Of a stretch of DNA of 64,000 nt, positions 1 through 8,428 are shown piece by piece. The notes below the pieces were generated by a model. That model saw only the letters and a program-made list of their open reading frames with translations, had not been told where the DNA came from and did not search any database. Both the position numbers and the translations under genes were made by a program. The DNA lies in contig NZ_KK073874.1 in NCBI RefSeq assembly GCF_000585375.1, positions 1,054,001 to 1,118,000 of the forward strand, in the 5' to 3' direction. Source of the DNA: Cryptosporangium arvum DSM 44712 (GTDB lineage: Bacteria > Actinomycetota > Actinomycetes > Mycobacteriales > Cryptosporangiaceae). Positions within the stretch are counted from its first letter, which is position 1. Each line of letters begins with the position of its first letter.

Positions 1-161
1 ACCCAGGCCGCGGTGACGGCGATCGCCGACACGCAGACCAGGTGGATGACCTCGAGCGTGCCGCCGGTGCCGGGCAGGGGCCGGTCACCGACCGCGGGAC
101 CGGCGAACACCAGCGCCACCGCGATCAGCGGCAGTGCTGCGCGTACCGGAGGTCCGGTCAC
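1..161 (-). CDS. Membrane protein, N-terminal fragment (cut by window edge)
   Basis: A GTG start at 159-161 overlaps the TGA stop of the upstream glycosyltransferase gene as GTGA, which suggests translational coupling, and the frame stays open to the window edge. The 53 visible residues hold two hydrophobic stretches, LIAVALVFAGPAV and VIHLVCVSAIAVTAAW, so the product is probably a polytopic membrane protein. Position after a glycosyltransferase in a polysaccharide locus would suit an O-antigen ligase/polymerase or a flippase, but that is inference from context; no family motif is visible in the fragment. Confidence 0.55.
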   Translation of the reverse strand, partial: MTGPPVRAALPLIAVALVFAGPAVGDRPLPGTGGTLEVIHLVCVSAIAVTAAW

Positions 162-2533
162 GGTTCCGCCTCGATGACCTGCCCGGCACCGGCCGGTTCG
201 AGCGGTGGGCCCTCGAACCCGCGCGCGAGCGGGCGGGGGATCACCGTCCAGGCGTCGCCGTCCCAGCCGTAGGCCCAGTGCTCGGGGGCCGTCCGGTCCT
301 CCGCGGGTGGGGGCTCGGCGTCGTACCGGCCGGTGGCCGTTCCCAGCAGCGCCTCGGCGGTGCCGACCAGCTTCGCGCCGTCCTTGAGCAGCGCGGCCAA
401 CGGCACCAGCGGGATCACCAGCGGTGACTGCCCCCGGCGCAGCACGCGGGCGACCGGGAGCGAGAAGTACCCGGCCGCACCGGCCAGTGCCAGCAGCCGC
501 CCGGTGCGCCCACCCCAGGTCAGTGCGGCCGCGGCGCCGAGATACCCGCCGAAGCGGATGGCGTCGCGGCGCAGCAGCCACCCCGAGCGGCCGGTGCCAC
601 CGCCCCGGCCGTAGCCGCGGAACTGCACGAACGCGGCGCCGACGTCGTGGCGTTGGTACCAGGTGACGGCGGCGTCGAGCGTCAGCGTGGTGCGGGCGCC
701 GAGCTCGCGGACCGCGCGTCCGAACGCCTCGTCCTCGGCGGTACGGAGGTTCTCCGGGAAACCTCCGGCGGCGTGCCAGACCTCCCGGGTGAAGCCGACC
801 GACCGGCCGTCGACCCTGGCGGCGGAGAACGCGCGCCCGAACAGCCGTCCGTAGATCGCCCGGAACGCGGTCCGGCGGCGGAGCTCGACCGGGTCCGGCC
901 AGTTCATCGCGGCCATCGCCGGCTCGAACCAGCGGTCGGGCCGGACCGCGGCCGAGTACACGCCGACGTACAGCTCGACCGGCCGCTCCGACGGGTGCTC
1001 GCCGCCGCCGAGCGGGAGCCGCCGGGCCGCCGCGGCGGTCTCGGCGGCGGCCGCGCGGAAGCCGTCGAGCCAGCTCGCCGACGGGGTGCAGCCCGCGTCG
1101 GTGCAGGCGATGAACTCGTGGCTGGCCGCGGAGACGCCCCGGTTGCGGCTGTAGCCGATGCTGCCGCCGCCGTGCCGGACCAGCCGGATGCGGGGGTCCT
1201 CGGTGTGCCAGGCGGCGATCCGTTCCGCGGTCCCGTCGGTGGAACCGCCGTCGACCAGCACGTATTCGTCGTTCGGGCCGAGCTGGGCGGCGAGCGTCCC
1301 GATCAGGCCGTCGATCGCCGCGGCCTCGTCGAGCACCGGGCTGACCACGGTGACCGGCGGTGCGTCGGCCCGGTTCAGCCCGGCGCCGGGTCGGTGGGCC
1401 ACCTCGGCCAGTACCGCGGCGAAGCGCGCGGCCTGGGTGGTGGCGTCCGGGTGGTCGGCCGCGCGGCGGCGGCCCTCCGCGCCCAGCGCGGCCCGTACCT
1501 CGACGTCGCTCAGCGCGCCCAGCGCACCGGCGAGGGCCGGCGGGTCCGCCGGCGGCACCAGCAACCCGGCCGACCGGCTCACCGCGCCGAACGGCCGCGC
1601 TCCGACGCGACGCGCGACCGGGCCGCCGTCGTCGACCGCGATCACCGGGACGCCGGCCAGCTGGGCCTCCAGCGCGGTGAGCCCGAAGCCCTCCCGGCCG
1701 GGCGTGCGTGGGCCGTCGGGGCGCGTGAGCACCGCGACGGCGTCGGCGCCGGTCAGCAGACGCCCGACGGCGGGAATGCTCTGGCGCAGGTGCACCCGGT
1801 CGGCGACGCCCCAGTCGGCGGCCAGCGAGGCCAGCCGGTCGCGTTCGTGCGGCCGGGTCGGGTCGTCCGGGCCGACGGCCAGCAGGTCCCAGTCGCGCGC
1901 CTGGGGCTCGGCGAGCGCGCGGATCGCGGTGTCGACACCCTTGTACGGCACGAACCGGACCGGCATCGCGAGCAGCAGGCGTTCGCCGGCCGGGACGTTC
2001 AGCCCGCGCAGGATGCGTACCGCCTCGTCGCGGCCCACCGGCGGCGCCGAGCGGGGCGGCGTGATCGTCAGGGTGTCCGGACGCCGCGCGGCGACCGCGA
2101 CGTCGTCGGCGGTGGCCACCACCCGGTCGGACGCCTTCGCGAGCCGGCCCGCCAGTCGTCGGTCGAAGCTGTGGTCGTGTTTGACCCAGACCGACGGGAC
2201 GCCGACCAGGCGAGCGGCCGGAGCGACCACGCACTGCGCCTTGACGCCGTTGCCGACCACGACGTCCGGGTCGAGCTCACGCAGCGTCCGGACCAGCCGG
2301 GCCGCGGCCCCCGCGACGGCCGCGCCGGTGCGCCCGGTCGGCTGCCGGATCACCGGGACGCCACGCGCGTTCAGCTCCTCGCGCAGCGGTCCGTCGCCGA
2401 GCATGACCACCCAGGGGTGGAGCCGCTCGGTGTGGTCGAGCATCGAGAGCAACCAGGACTCCGCCCCGCCCAGGACGCCGCTCGGCGTCACGATCAGAGC
2501 GCGGAGCGGCGGGGTGATCGGGAAGTGCGCCAT
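158..2533 (-). CDS. Bifunctional glycosyltransferase: GT4 (GT-B) fused to GT2 (GT-A)
   Basis: 791 residues. The first ~385 look like a GT4 retaining glycosyltransferase: an N-terminal GGAESWLL loop (22-29), then PYKGVDTAIRAL (197-208) and the sugar-nucleotide-binding region GREGFGLTALEAQLAGVPVI (279-298). From ~393 a second, inverting GT2 domain begins: VTVVSPVLDEAAAIDG, YVLVDGGSTDGTAE, and an acidic ACTDAGC motif near 480. About 100 C-terminal residues hold two hydrophobic stretches that could associate with the membrane. Two transferases in one chain imply two successive sugar additions on a lipid-linked repeat unit at the inner membrane face (inference). It is divergent from the GT4 gene at 2694 and coupled to the next gene by a GTGA overlap. 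The sugars cannot be told from sequence. Confidence 0.85.
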   Translation of the reverse strand: MAHFPITPPLRALIVTPSGVLGGAESWLLSMLDHTERLHPWVVMLGDGPLREELNARGVPVIRQPTGRTGAAVAGAAARLVRTLRELDPDVVVGNGVKAQCVVAPAARLVGVPSVWVKHDHSFDRRLAGRLAKASDRVVATADDVAVAARRPDTLTITPPRSAPPVGRDEAVRILRGLNVPAGERLLLAMPVRFVPYKGVDTAIRALAEPQARDWDLLAVGPDDPTRPHERDRLASLAADWGVADRVHLRQSIPAVGRLLTGADAVAVLTRPDGPRTPGREGFGLTALEAQLAGVPVIAVDDGGPVARRVGARPFGAVSRSAGLLVPPADPPALAGALGALSDVEVRAALGAEGRRRAADHPDATTQAARFAAVLAEVAHRPGAGLNRADAPPVTVVSPVLDEAAAIDGLIGTLAAQLGPNDEYVLVDGGSTDGTAERIAAWHTEDPRIRLVRHGGGSIGYSRNRGVSAASHEFIACTDAGCTPSASWLDGFRAAAAETAAAARRLPLGGGEHPSERPVELYVGVYSAAVRPDRWFEPAMAAMNWPDPVELRRRTAFRAIYGRLFGRAFSAARVDGRSVGFTREVWHAAGGFPENLRTAEDEAFGRAVRELGARTTLTLDAAVTWYQRHDVGAAFVQFRGYGRGGGTGRSGWLLRRDAIRFGGYLGAAAALTWGGRTGRLLALAGAAGYFSLPVARVLRRGQSPLVIPLVPLAALLKDGAKLVGTAEALLGTATGRYDAEPPPAEDRTAPEHWAYGWDGDAWTVIPRPLARGFEGPPLEPAGAGQVIEAEP

Positions 2534-2693
2534 GGCTGCTGGTCCTCCCGGGAAGCGCCTTGAACCTTGGGCGTGGCGTGGCTCGCGTCGGTGGCTCCGG
2601 CTGTGGCACGCTCACTGGTCGCCTCGGTCGTTTTAGTCTCTTTACGCCGATAAAAGCAAGAATGAGCCACTTTCCGGTTCTGGAGGGTTATTA
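2534..2693. promoter_or_regulatory. Divergent intergenic region of the two glycosyltransferase genes
   Basis: 160 bases between divergent start codons, clearly more AT-rich than the flanking genes around 2626-2690. The octamer GCCGATAA lies at 2646-2653, about 40 bases before the GTG at 2694. It equals the -10 element known for sigma-28/WhiG-type promoters, but there is no TAAA at the expected -35 position, so assignment to that sigma class is weak. Promoters for both genes must lie here. Confidence 0.35.
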
Positions 2694-3842
2694 GTGTCGT
2701 CCGTCCAGGTTCTTCACGTGTCCCACGCGGTCAACACCGGTCTGGCGCACTGTGTTGCGGACTACGTCGAGTACCAGGCCAAGCACGGAGCCCAGGTGAC
2801 CGTCGCCTGTCCGGGTGGGCGGCTGGCCACGCTGGCCGGCGCCCGCGGCGCGGACGTCGTCACCTGGAAGGCGGCCCGCGGGCCGGGCCCGGGGATGCTG
2901 GCCGAGGCGGGTGCGTTCCGCCGGATCTTCGACGAGGTCCGCCCCGACGTGGTCCACCTGCACTGCGCGAAGGCCGGGCTGATCGGGCGGTTCGTGCTGC
3001 GGGGGCGGGTGCCGACGGTGTTCAGCCCGCACGCCTGGTCGTTCCTCGCCGTGGAGGGGGCGATGCGCCGGGCGGTGCTCGGCTGGGAGCGTTTCGCGAC
3101 GCGGTGGACCGACGTCGTGATCTGCGTCAGCGCCGCCGAGCGGGACACCGGGGTGGCGCACGGGCTCCACGGGCGGATGGAGGTGCTGCCCAACGCGGTG
3201 CTGCCGACCGCGATCGAGCCGATCCGGGCCCGCCCGCGGCCGGCCGTGCGCGAGGCGTTCGGGCTGGAGCCGGGTGTCCCGGTGGCGGTCTGCACGGCGC
3301 GGCTGGCCCGGCAGAAGGGCCAGGACGTGCTCGTCGACGCCTGGCCGGCGGTGCGCGCGGCCGCGCCGGGAGCCCGGCTCGTGCTGGTGGGGGACGGGCC
3401 GTCCCGACCGGCGCTGGAGGCGGCGGTCGACGCGGCCGGGGCCGAGGGGGTCACGTTTACCGGGCCGGTGGACCGCGAGGTGGCCTTGAGCTGGCTGCAC
3501 GCGTCCGACGTCGTGGTCTGTCCGTCCCGGTGGGAGGGCATGTCGCTGGTGCCGCTGGAGGCGATGGCGCTCGGGCGGCCGGTGGTGGCCACCGCGGTCG
3601 ACGGGATGGCCGAGTCGGTGCCGCCCGGAACCGGGTGGATCGTTCCTCCGGAGGACCCCGAAGCGCTCGCGGGCGCGATCGTCACGGTGTTCGGCGACCC
3701 CGAGGGTGCGCGGTCCGCCGCCGACGCCGGGCGCAGGCGGGCGGCGTCCGCGGCCGGCGGCGACGACTCGTCGGCCCGGCTGCTCGACCTGTACGGCGAG
3801 CTGCTCCGGGGCCGCCGCCCACCGGCCGAGGTGGGCACCTGA
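2694..3842 (+). CDS. GT4 family glycosyltransferase
   Basis: 382 residues, one GT-B protein of family GT4. The N-terminal domain starts QVLHVSHAVNTGLAHCVADY. The C-terminal domain has VCTARLARQKGQDVLVDAW and the nucleotide-binding SRWEGMSLVPLEAMALGRPV with the E-x7-E-type arrangement. The GTG start at 2694 is chosen because GGAGGG lies at 2682-2687. It probably adds one sugar from an activated donor during exopolysaccharide repeat-unit assembly; donor and linkage cannot be predicted. It is divergent from the fused glycosyltransferase at 158-2533 and convergent with the phosphotransferase that ends at 3858. Confidence 0.88.
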   Translation: MSSVQVLHVSHAVNTGLAHCVADYVEYQAKHGAQVTVACPGGRLATLAGARGADVVTWKAARGPGPGMLAEAGAFRRIFDEVRPDVVHLHCAKAGLIGRFVLRGRVPTVFSPHAWSFLAVEGAMRRAVLGWERFATRWTDVVICVSAAERDTGVAHGLHGRMEVLPNAVLPTAIEPIRARPRPAVREAFGLEPGVPVAVCTARLARQKGQDVLVDAWPAVRAAAPGARLVLVGDGPSRPALEAAVDAAGAEGVTFTGPVDREVALSWLHASDVVVCPSRWEGMSLVPLEAMALGRPVVATAVDGMAESVPPGTGWIVPPEDPEALAGAIVTVFGDPEGARSAADAGRRRAASAAGGDDSSARLLDLYGELLRGRRPPAEVGT

Positions 3843-3857
3843 CCCGGCGCGGTGTGC

Positions 3858-4748
3858 CTACGTCGGCCAGGCGTCGAGGGTGCGGGCGAGTTCGCGGGCT
3901 TCGGGCTGGATCGCCCGGGCGTGGTTCAGGTCCGCGCGGTGCCGGTCGGCGCGGGCGCCCTTGACGTTCTCGCCGAGCAGCCGCAGCGCGAGGTAGAGCG
4001 CGAGCACCCCGATCTCCCGGTGCTCCGACGCCGGGCTCAACGCCAGAATCCGGTCGCGCAGTGCGTCCCGGTCGGTGCGGTGGGGGAGCAGCGTCCAGAG
4101 GCGCACCAGGTCGCCGTGGCGGGGCCCGGCGCCCAGGTACTCCCAGTCCACGACGTGCACTCCGCCGCGCTCGGGGCACCAGAGCGCGTTGCGGTGGTAG
4201 AAGTCGCCGTGCGTCACCGGCACCCGGGGCAGCCCGGCGGCCGCGCGGCGGGCCGCCAGCCAGAGCCGGGTCGGTACGCCGCCCAGCACGCCGCGAGCCA
4301 GCCGGAGCGGCGCCGCCCGCCGCGGTGACGTCCACTGCGCCGGTGGCGGCCCCGGCGGCGGCGGGGGAGACCCGGCGACGCGCAGCGCGGTGGCCACCGC
4401 GTCGTCGAGGAACTCCGGCCCCGCGGGCGCGCCGGGACGCCACCACTCCGCCACGACCCAGGTGCCGTCCGGGTCTGAGGCCAGCACCGGAACCGTGGGG
4501 ATCCCGACTTGGCGCGCCCACTGGCGTCCCCAGAGCTCTCGCCGGAGGCGCAATCGGCCGGGCTCGGTCTCCGCGACCTCGACCACGACGCCGCCGCCGA
4601 CGAAGCGGCGGACCGGCCGGCGCGGACCGGCGAACGGCGGGGATTCCAGGACCTGCAGATCCACGCCCAGATCGTTCAGGACGGCGTGGACCGGCTCGGG
4701 AAGGTATGAAAGTGACGGACTGGCCTCGGCCCGGACGAAGGGTGTCAC
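3858..4748 (-). CDS. Aminoglycoside phosphotransferase (APH)-like protein
   Basis: Translated from the GTG at 4748 the protein has 296 residues. A TTG 33 bases upstream would add 11 residues but reads into the divergent promoter. The APH/choline-kinase core is visible: VTHGDFYHRNALW carries the Brenner-type HGDxxxxN catalytic loop and VHVVDWEYLGAGP the metal-binding Asp in place of DFG. An N-terminal stretch with VVVEVAETEPGRLRLRRELWG would be the small lobe. Family members phosphorylate small hydroxylated substrates. The place inside an exopolysaccharide locus suggests a sugar or cell-surface metabolite rather than an antibiotic, but the substrate is unknown. Confidence 0.75.
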   Translation of the reverse strand: MTPFVRAEASPSLSYLPEPVHAVLNDLGVDLQVLESPPFAGPRRPVRRFVGGGVVVEVAETEPGRLRLRRELWGRQWARQVGIPTVPVLASDPDGTWVVAEWWRPGAPAGPEFLDDAVATALRVAGSPPPPPGPPPAQWTSPRRAAPLRLARGVLGGVPTRLWLAARRAAAGLPRVPVTHGDFYHRNALWCPERGGVHVVDWEYLGAGPRHGDLVRLWTLLPHRTDRDALRDRILALSPASEHREIGVLALYLALRLLGENVKGARADRHRADLNHARAIQPEARELARTLDAWPT

Positions 4749-4765
4749 GGGTCGGCAGCCTAAGC

Positions 4766-4793
4766 GAGAAAAATACGACAAACTAGTGAAATG
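4766..4793. promoter_or_regulatory. 28-bp motif shared with the sensor-kinase intergenic region
   Basis: These 28 bases differ from 35572-35599 at only four positions. Both copies contain the core AAACTAGTGAAA, including the palindrome ACTAGT, and both sit in short divergent intergenic spaces close to start codons. Here the motif runs into the ATG of the Wzz-like gene at 4791. That no ribosome-binding site precedes this ATG suggests a leaderless transcript or a site acting at the promoter. A regulator-binding or sigma-factor-specific promoter element is inferred. Confidence 0.4.
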
Positions 4794-5585
4794 CCCACAA
4801 AACTAACTGCGCGTCCCCCGGCGCTACTCCGCGGTTGGCTGTTCTTTCTCGTGGCCGCTCTCGCCGTGCTCACCGGGTCGGCCGCTCACGTCGTCACCCG
4901 ACCCGTCACCTGGTCGGCCCAGGCGGTCATCGCGTTCGTTCCGGTGGGGGAGCGGCCGGTCAGCGCGAGCTCGGTGACGTTGATGGTGCCCCGGTACGTC
5001 GCCTACGCCGCATCGCCGTACGTCGTACGGCAGGCCGCGGTGGCGGTCGGGATCCGGCCGGCCGAGCTACAGGGCGGGTTGACCGTCACGATGCCCGCGA
5101 CCACGGCGAACGTGGCGATCGCGGTGGCCGGCCGGTCGCCCGGGATCGCGTCCGAGGCGGCCAACCGGATCGCCGCGCTGGTCGTGGAGCGGGCCTCGGC
5201 CGACCCGGTGCTGGCGGCGCGCGTGCTCGCCGAGGCGCCGCTGCCGACGGCGGCCGACGGGCCGAGCGAGGCCGTGCTGCTCGGTGGAGCCGCGGTGGGA
5301 GCGCTCGTGGTCGGTACGCTCGCGGCGCTCGGGGTGCGGTGGTACGTGCGTCGGCGCTACCCGCGGGCCACGGTCCCGGTGGTTCCGGCGACGCTGCGCC
5401 GGCCGGGGCCCGGCACCGTTCTCGCGACGGCACCGCTGGCCCGCCCGGAGCCGCTGGAGGACACCGTCCCGATGTCGGCGCTGGACGAGCCGACGGTCGA
5501 CGACCGCCACCTCGCGGACGAGGACACGGTCAGCTTCGATCCCGCGACGGTGATCGTCCGGTCGATCACGCCCAGCCGCCGCTAG
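4791..5585 (+). CDS. Wzz-like chain-length determinant (polysaccharide co-polymerase)
   Basis: 264 residues with the Wzz/PCP topology: transmembrane helix 1 at ~17-36 (WLFFLVAALAVLTGSAAHVV), an extracytoplasmic domain with PRYVAYAASPYVVRQAAVAV and repeated ANRIA-type helices, and transmembrane helix 2 at ~160-185 (GGAAVGALVVGTLAALG). A ~75-residue acidic cytoplasmic tail follows. There is no fused tyrosine-kinase domain. Such proteins set polymer length during Wzy-dependent export. It shares the RYVAY-x-SAP-type motif and topology with the shorter protein at 8425-8994, its likely paralogue. The ATG at 4791 lacks an obvious ribosome-binding site. Confidence 0.72.
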   Translation: MPTKLTARPPALLRGWLFFLVAALAVLTGSAAHVVTRPVTWSAQAVIAFVPVGERPVSASSVTLMVPRYVAYAASPYVVRQAAVAVGIRPAELQGGLTVTMPATTANVAIAVAGRSPGIASEAANRIAALVVERASADPVLAARVLAEAPLPTAADGPSEAVLLGGAAVGALVVGTLAALGVRWYVRRRYPRATVPVVPATLRRPGPGTVLATAPLARPEPLEDTVPMSALDEPTVDDRHLADEDTVSFDPATVIVRSITPSRR

Positions 5586-5588
5586 GGC

Positions 5589-7097
5589 TCAGTAGGCCCC
5601 GTCGCGGGACAGGACCGCCGGCAGGGTCCGGCAGACGATGTCGAAGTCCATGCTCAGCGACCGGTTCTCGACGTAGCGCAGGTCGAGGCGGACGGCTTCC
5701 TCCCAGGGCAGGTTCGACCGTCCGCTGACCTGCCAGAGCCCGGTCATCCCGGGCTTCACGAGCGTGCGACGCCGGTAGTCGGACCGCATCTGCTCCGGTG
5801 GCGTGGCCGTGGGGCGCGGCCCGACCAGCGCCATGTCGCCGCGCAGCACGTTCACCAGCTGCGGCAGCTCGTCGAGGGAGAGCGCGCGCAGGATCCCGCC
5901 GACCGGCGTCACCCGGGGGTCGTGGCGCACCTTGAACAGCGTGCCGGCCGTGTACTGGTTCGCGGTGGCCAGCGCGGCCTTGAGCGTCTCGGCGTCCGCG
6001 ACCATCGTGCGGAACTTCAGCAGCCGGAAGCGGCGGCCGCCCTGCCCGGTGCGGAGCTGGCTGAAGAACACCGGCCCGGGGCTGGTCAGCTTCACCGCGG
6101 CGGCGACGCCGAGCAGCACCGGCGAGAGGAGGACGAGCGCGAGGCCGGCGATCGCCCGGTCGACCAGGTGGCGCACGGTCAGCCGGGCACCGTCGTAGCG
6201 GGGCGGCGTCACCTCGACGAGCGTGGCGTCCCCGTAGGTGCGTACCGACACCCGTTCGGCGCTGACCGGCCACAACGGCGTCACGGCAACGCCCACCGCG
6301 TGGGCCTCCAGACGCCAGGAGAGCGCGCGTAGCGCGTCCGGATCGCAGTGCCCGGTCACCACGACGGTGTCCGCCCCCGAGCGACGCACGGTGTCGACGA
6401 CGGCGTCCAGCGCGGCCCCGGGGTCGTCGCCGGGGCAGGCGGTGGCGTCCACGACGGTCAGTCCGCGTCCGCCGGGGCCGTCCCAGCCGCCGGCCCAGGA
6501 CGCGTGGTCACCGCCGGCGCGGCCGAGGTCGGTGATGCACGCGGCCGCGATCGTCGGCGCCGAGCGGTCGCGACCGGCGGCCGAACAGAACCGCCGTACC
6601 GCGTCCTGCGGGCCGTAGAGCACCAGCGGAGCGGCGGCGAGCGCGTCTCCCGCCCGGGTGAACCGGCGCAGCGCGACCCGGCTGAGCGCGGCCGCCACGG
6701 CCGTCGCCGGCACCGCGGCGAGGATCAGCGGCCGGGCGCCGGACAGCGACAGCAGCGTCGCGACGACGCTCGTCGCGGCCAGCAGCGTCACGGTCGTCAG
6801 CAGCAGGCCGCGGGCGTCGCCGAGCCGGATCTTCAGCCGGCGCCGGTGGTACGCGCCGACCGCCCAGGCGGTGATCGTCCATCCGGCCGGCACGGCGAGC
6901 GCCTGCTGCAACGGCAGCGAGTCGAGGACCCAGCCGAGCGCGGCGGCCGTGGCCACCGCCGCCGCGGCGTCGCACGCGGCGACCGCGGCTCGCCGCCGGA
7001 GGTCCTGCCGGTCGACCGGCGCCTCCACCGGCGTGACCTCGACCGTCTCGCCGAACTTCGGTAGCACGAGGGTGTCGGTGACCTGCTCCGCGGTCAT
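5589..7097 (-). CDS. Polyprenyl-phosphate sugar-1-phosphate transferase (exopolysaccharide initiating enzyme)
   Basis: 502 residues. Several hydrophobic segments lie in the first ~150 residues, followed by a central Rossmann-like domain and the conserved bacterial sugar-transferase domain after a re-entrant helix near 315-336. Signature stretches are KLTSPGPVFFSQLRTGQGG, FRLLKFRTM (357-365), DELPQLVNVLRGDMALVGPRP (~409-429) and VKPGMTGLWQVSGRSNL. Enzymes of this class (WbaP/WcaJ/CpsE type) move a sugar-1-phosphate from a UDP-sugar to undecaprenyl phosphate and start the repeat unit. It converges with the Wzz-like gene, leaving 3 bases between stops. Which sugar is transferred is unknown. Confidence 0.93.
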   Translation of the reverse strand: MTAEQVTDTLVLPKFGETVEVTPVEAPVDRQDLRRRAAVAACDAAAAVATAAALGWVLDSLPLQQALAVPAGWTITAWAVGAYHRRRLKIRLGDARGLLLTTVTLLAATSVVATLLSLSGARPLILAAVPATAVAAALSRVALRRFTRAGDALAAAPLVLYGPQDAVRRFCSAAGRDRSAPTIAAACITDLGRAGGDHASWAGGWDGPGGRGLTVVDATACPGDDPGAALDAVVDTVRRSGADTVVVTGHCDPDALRALSWRLEAHAVGVAVTPLWPVSAERVSVRTYGDATLVEVTPPRYDGARLTVRHLVDRAIAGLALVLLSPVLLGVAAAVKLTSPGPVFFSQLRTGQGGRRFRLLKFRTMVADAETLKAALATANQYTAGTLFKVRHDPRVTPVGGILRALSLDELPQLVNVLRGDMALVGPRPTATPPEQMRSDYRRRTLVKPGMTGLWQVSGRSNLPWEEAVRLDLRYVENRSLSMDFDIVCRTLPAVLSRDGAY

Positions 7098-7306
7098 CCG
7101 CCGACTCCCGGCTCCGAAACCACGGCACAGTTAGTTCTCCGGACGCCCCGGTCGATCATCCGTCCCCCCGAGAAGTTCGCAAAAGGCGCGAACAAGACTT
7201 CCTGGACAGTCAAACGCATAAAGCACCTTTTAGGTACGGGGCAACACTAAACGGCGCAAGACGGTAACCTCGACGCGCACTGGAGTTCACGACGACGGAG
7301 GCGCGG
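7098..7306. promoter_or_regulatory. Divergent intergenic region, sugar transferase / secreted protein
   Basis: 209 bases with a relatively AT-rich centre (7180-7260) between two divergent start codons. No convincing -35/-10 pair or palindrome could be singled out. It should hold the promoters of both genes. Confidence 0.35.
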
Positions 7307-8428
7307 ATGGGGGGTCGGGCTGCGCTGGCGATCGCGCTCCTGGCGATCGGACTCACCGGTTCGAGCACGTCGGCCGCCGACACCGGGCCGCGGACGACGT
7401 ACGGCACACCGTCCACGCGCTGCACCGTGACCGACCCGCGTCTCGACTCGATAAGCGGCATGGCAGCGACCCGGGGCGCGCTCTACGTCGTCAACGACAC
7501 CGCGCCGGTGACGGTCTGGCAGCTCGACGACCGCTGCCGAGCGGTCCGGCAGACGATCCTGACCCTGCCCGCGGCCCACGACCCCCGGGCCACACTGCGC
7601 GCCAGCGGCGAGAAAGCGGTCGACCTCGAAGACGTCGGCGTGGCCGCGGACGGTGCGCTCTGGCTGGCCGACACCGGGGGCAACACCAGTTCGCGCACGG
7701 TGGCGTCGCTCTACCGCTGGGTGCCCGGGCGCACGCTCGACTCGGCCCGCGCCGGAACGCCGGTGACCCGGGACAACCCGATCCCACTGGTCAACGCGGT
7801 CCGCCGCTACGACCTGCGCTACCCCGACGGCCCTCAGGACGTCGAGGCCGTGCTACCCACGCTGACCGGCCGGCTCGTGCTGGTCAGCAAGGCACGCGAC
7901 GGCGTGGCGGCCGTCTACGAGACCTCCGTGCCGTTGGAGCCGGTGAGCACGCTGCGTCGCGTCGGCACGCTGGATCTGCGTCCGCTGCTGCCCGGCCGGG
8001 CGCTCTCGGTGACCGGCGGCGCGGTCTCGCCGGACGGCGTCCGCTTCGCGCTGCGCACGCCCGGCGTCGCCCTGGAGTGGGACGCTCCCGACGGGGACGC
8101 GGCGCGCGCGCTGAGCAACGGCGTCCCGCGGCGCGTCACACTGCCGAAGGCCCCCCAGGGCGAGGCCATCACCTACACCGACGACGGGTCCGAGCTGCTG
8201 ACCGGCGGCGAGCAGCTACCGGCGGCGATCGGGCGGGTGTCGATCACCAGGACGCCCGGCCCGGCGAGCGCGTCGGGGCCGGTCTTCCCGCCGGCCGTGC
8301 TCGGCGGTGCCGGCGCCAGCGCCCTGCTGATCGTCGGACTCGGCGTGCTGGCGTGGCGTCGGCGGCCCACCGCTCCGGGGCCGGAGCCGGTGGCCACCGA
8401 GGAGCGCGAGCTGGTGACGGCCCGGTGA
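7307..8428 (+). CDS. Secreted, C-terminally membrane-anchored protein of unknown function
   Basis: 373 residues. A signal peptide is evident (ALAIALLAIGLTGSSTSAA, ~6-24). The body has repeated hydrophobic strands such as GALYVVNDTAPVTVWQL, DVGVAADGALWLADTGGN and LVLVSKARDGVAAVYETS, suggestive of a beta-propeller. Near 320-345 comes a single helix followed by RRR, so the body is probably held outside the cell. The ATG is supported by GGAGG at 7298-7302. The stop overlaps the GTG of the second Wzz-like gene, so both are likely co-expressed and serve polysaccharide export or attachment (inference). No enzyme motif is recognised. Confidence 0.7.
   Translation: MGGRAALAIALLAIGLTGSSTSAADTGPRTTYGTPSTRCTVTDPRLDSISGMAATRGALYVVNDTAPVTVWQLDDRCRAVRQTILTLPAAHDPRATLRASGEKAVDLEDVGVAADGALWLADTGGNTSSRTVASLYRWVPGRTLDSARAGTPVTRDNPIPLVNAVRRYDLRYPDGPQDVEAVLPTLTGRLVLVSKARDGVAAVYETSVPLEPVSTLRRVGTLDLRPLLPGRALSVTGGAVSPDGVRFALRTPGVALEWDAPDGDAARALSNGVPRRVTLPKAPQGEAITYTDDGSELLTGGEQLPAAIGRVSITRTPGPASASGPVFPPAVLGGAGASALLIVGLGVLAWRRRPTAPGPEPVATEERELVTAR

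Noticed and set aside
2646-2653. Sigma-28/WhiG promoter upstream of the GT4 gene (GCCGATAA)
   Set aside because: Only the -10-like octamer fits; the TAAA -35 element is missing at the expected spacing, so the class was not assigned.
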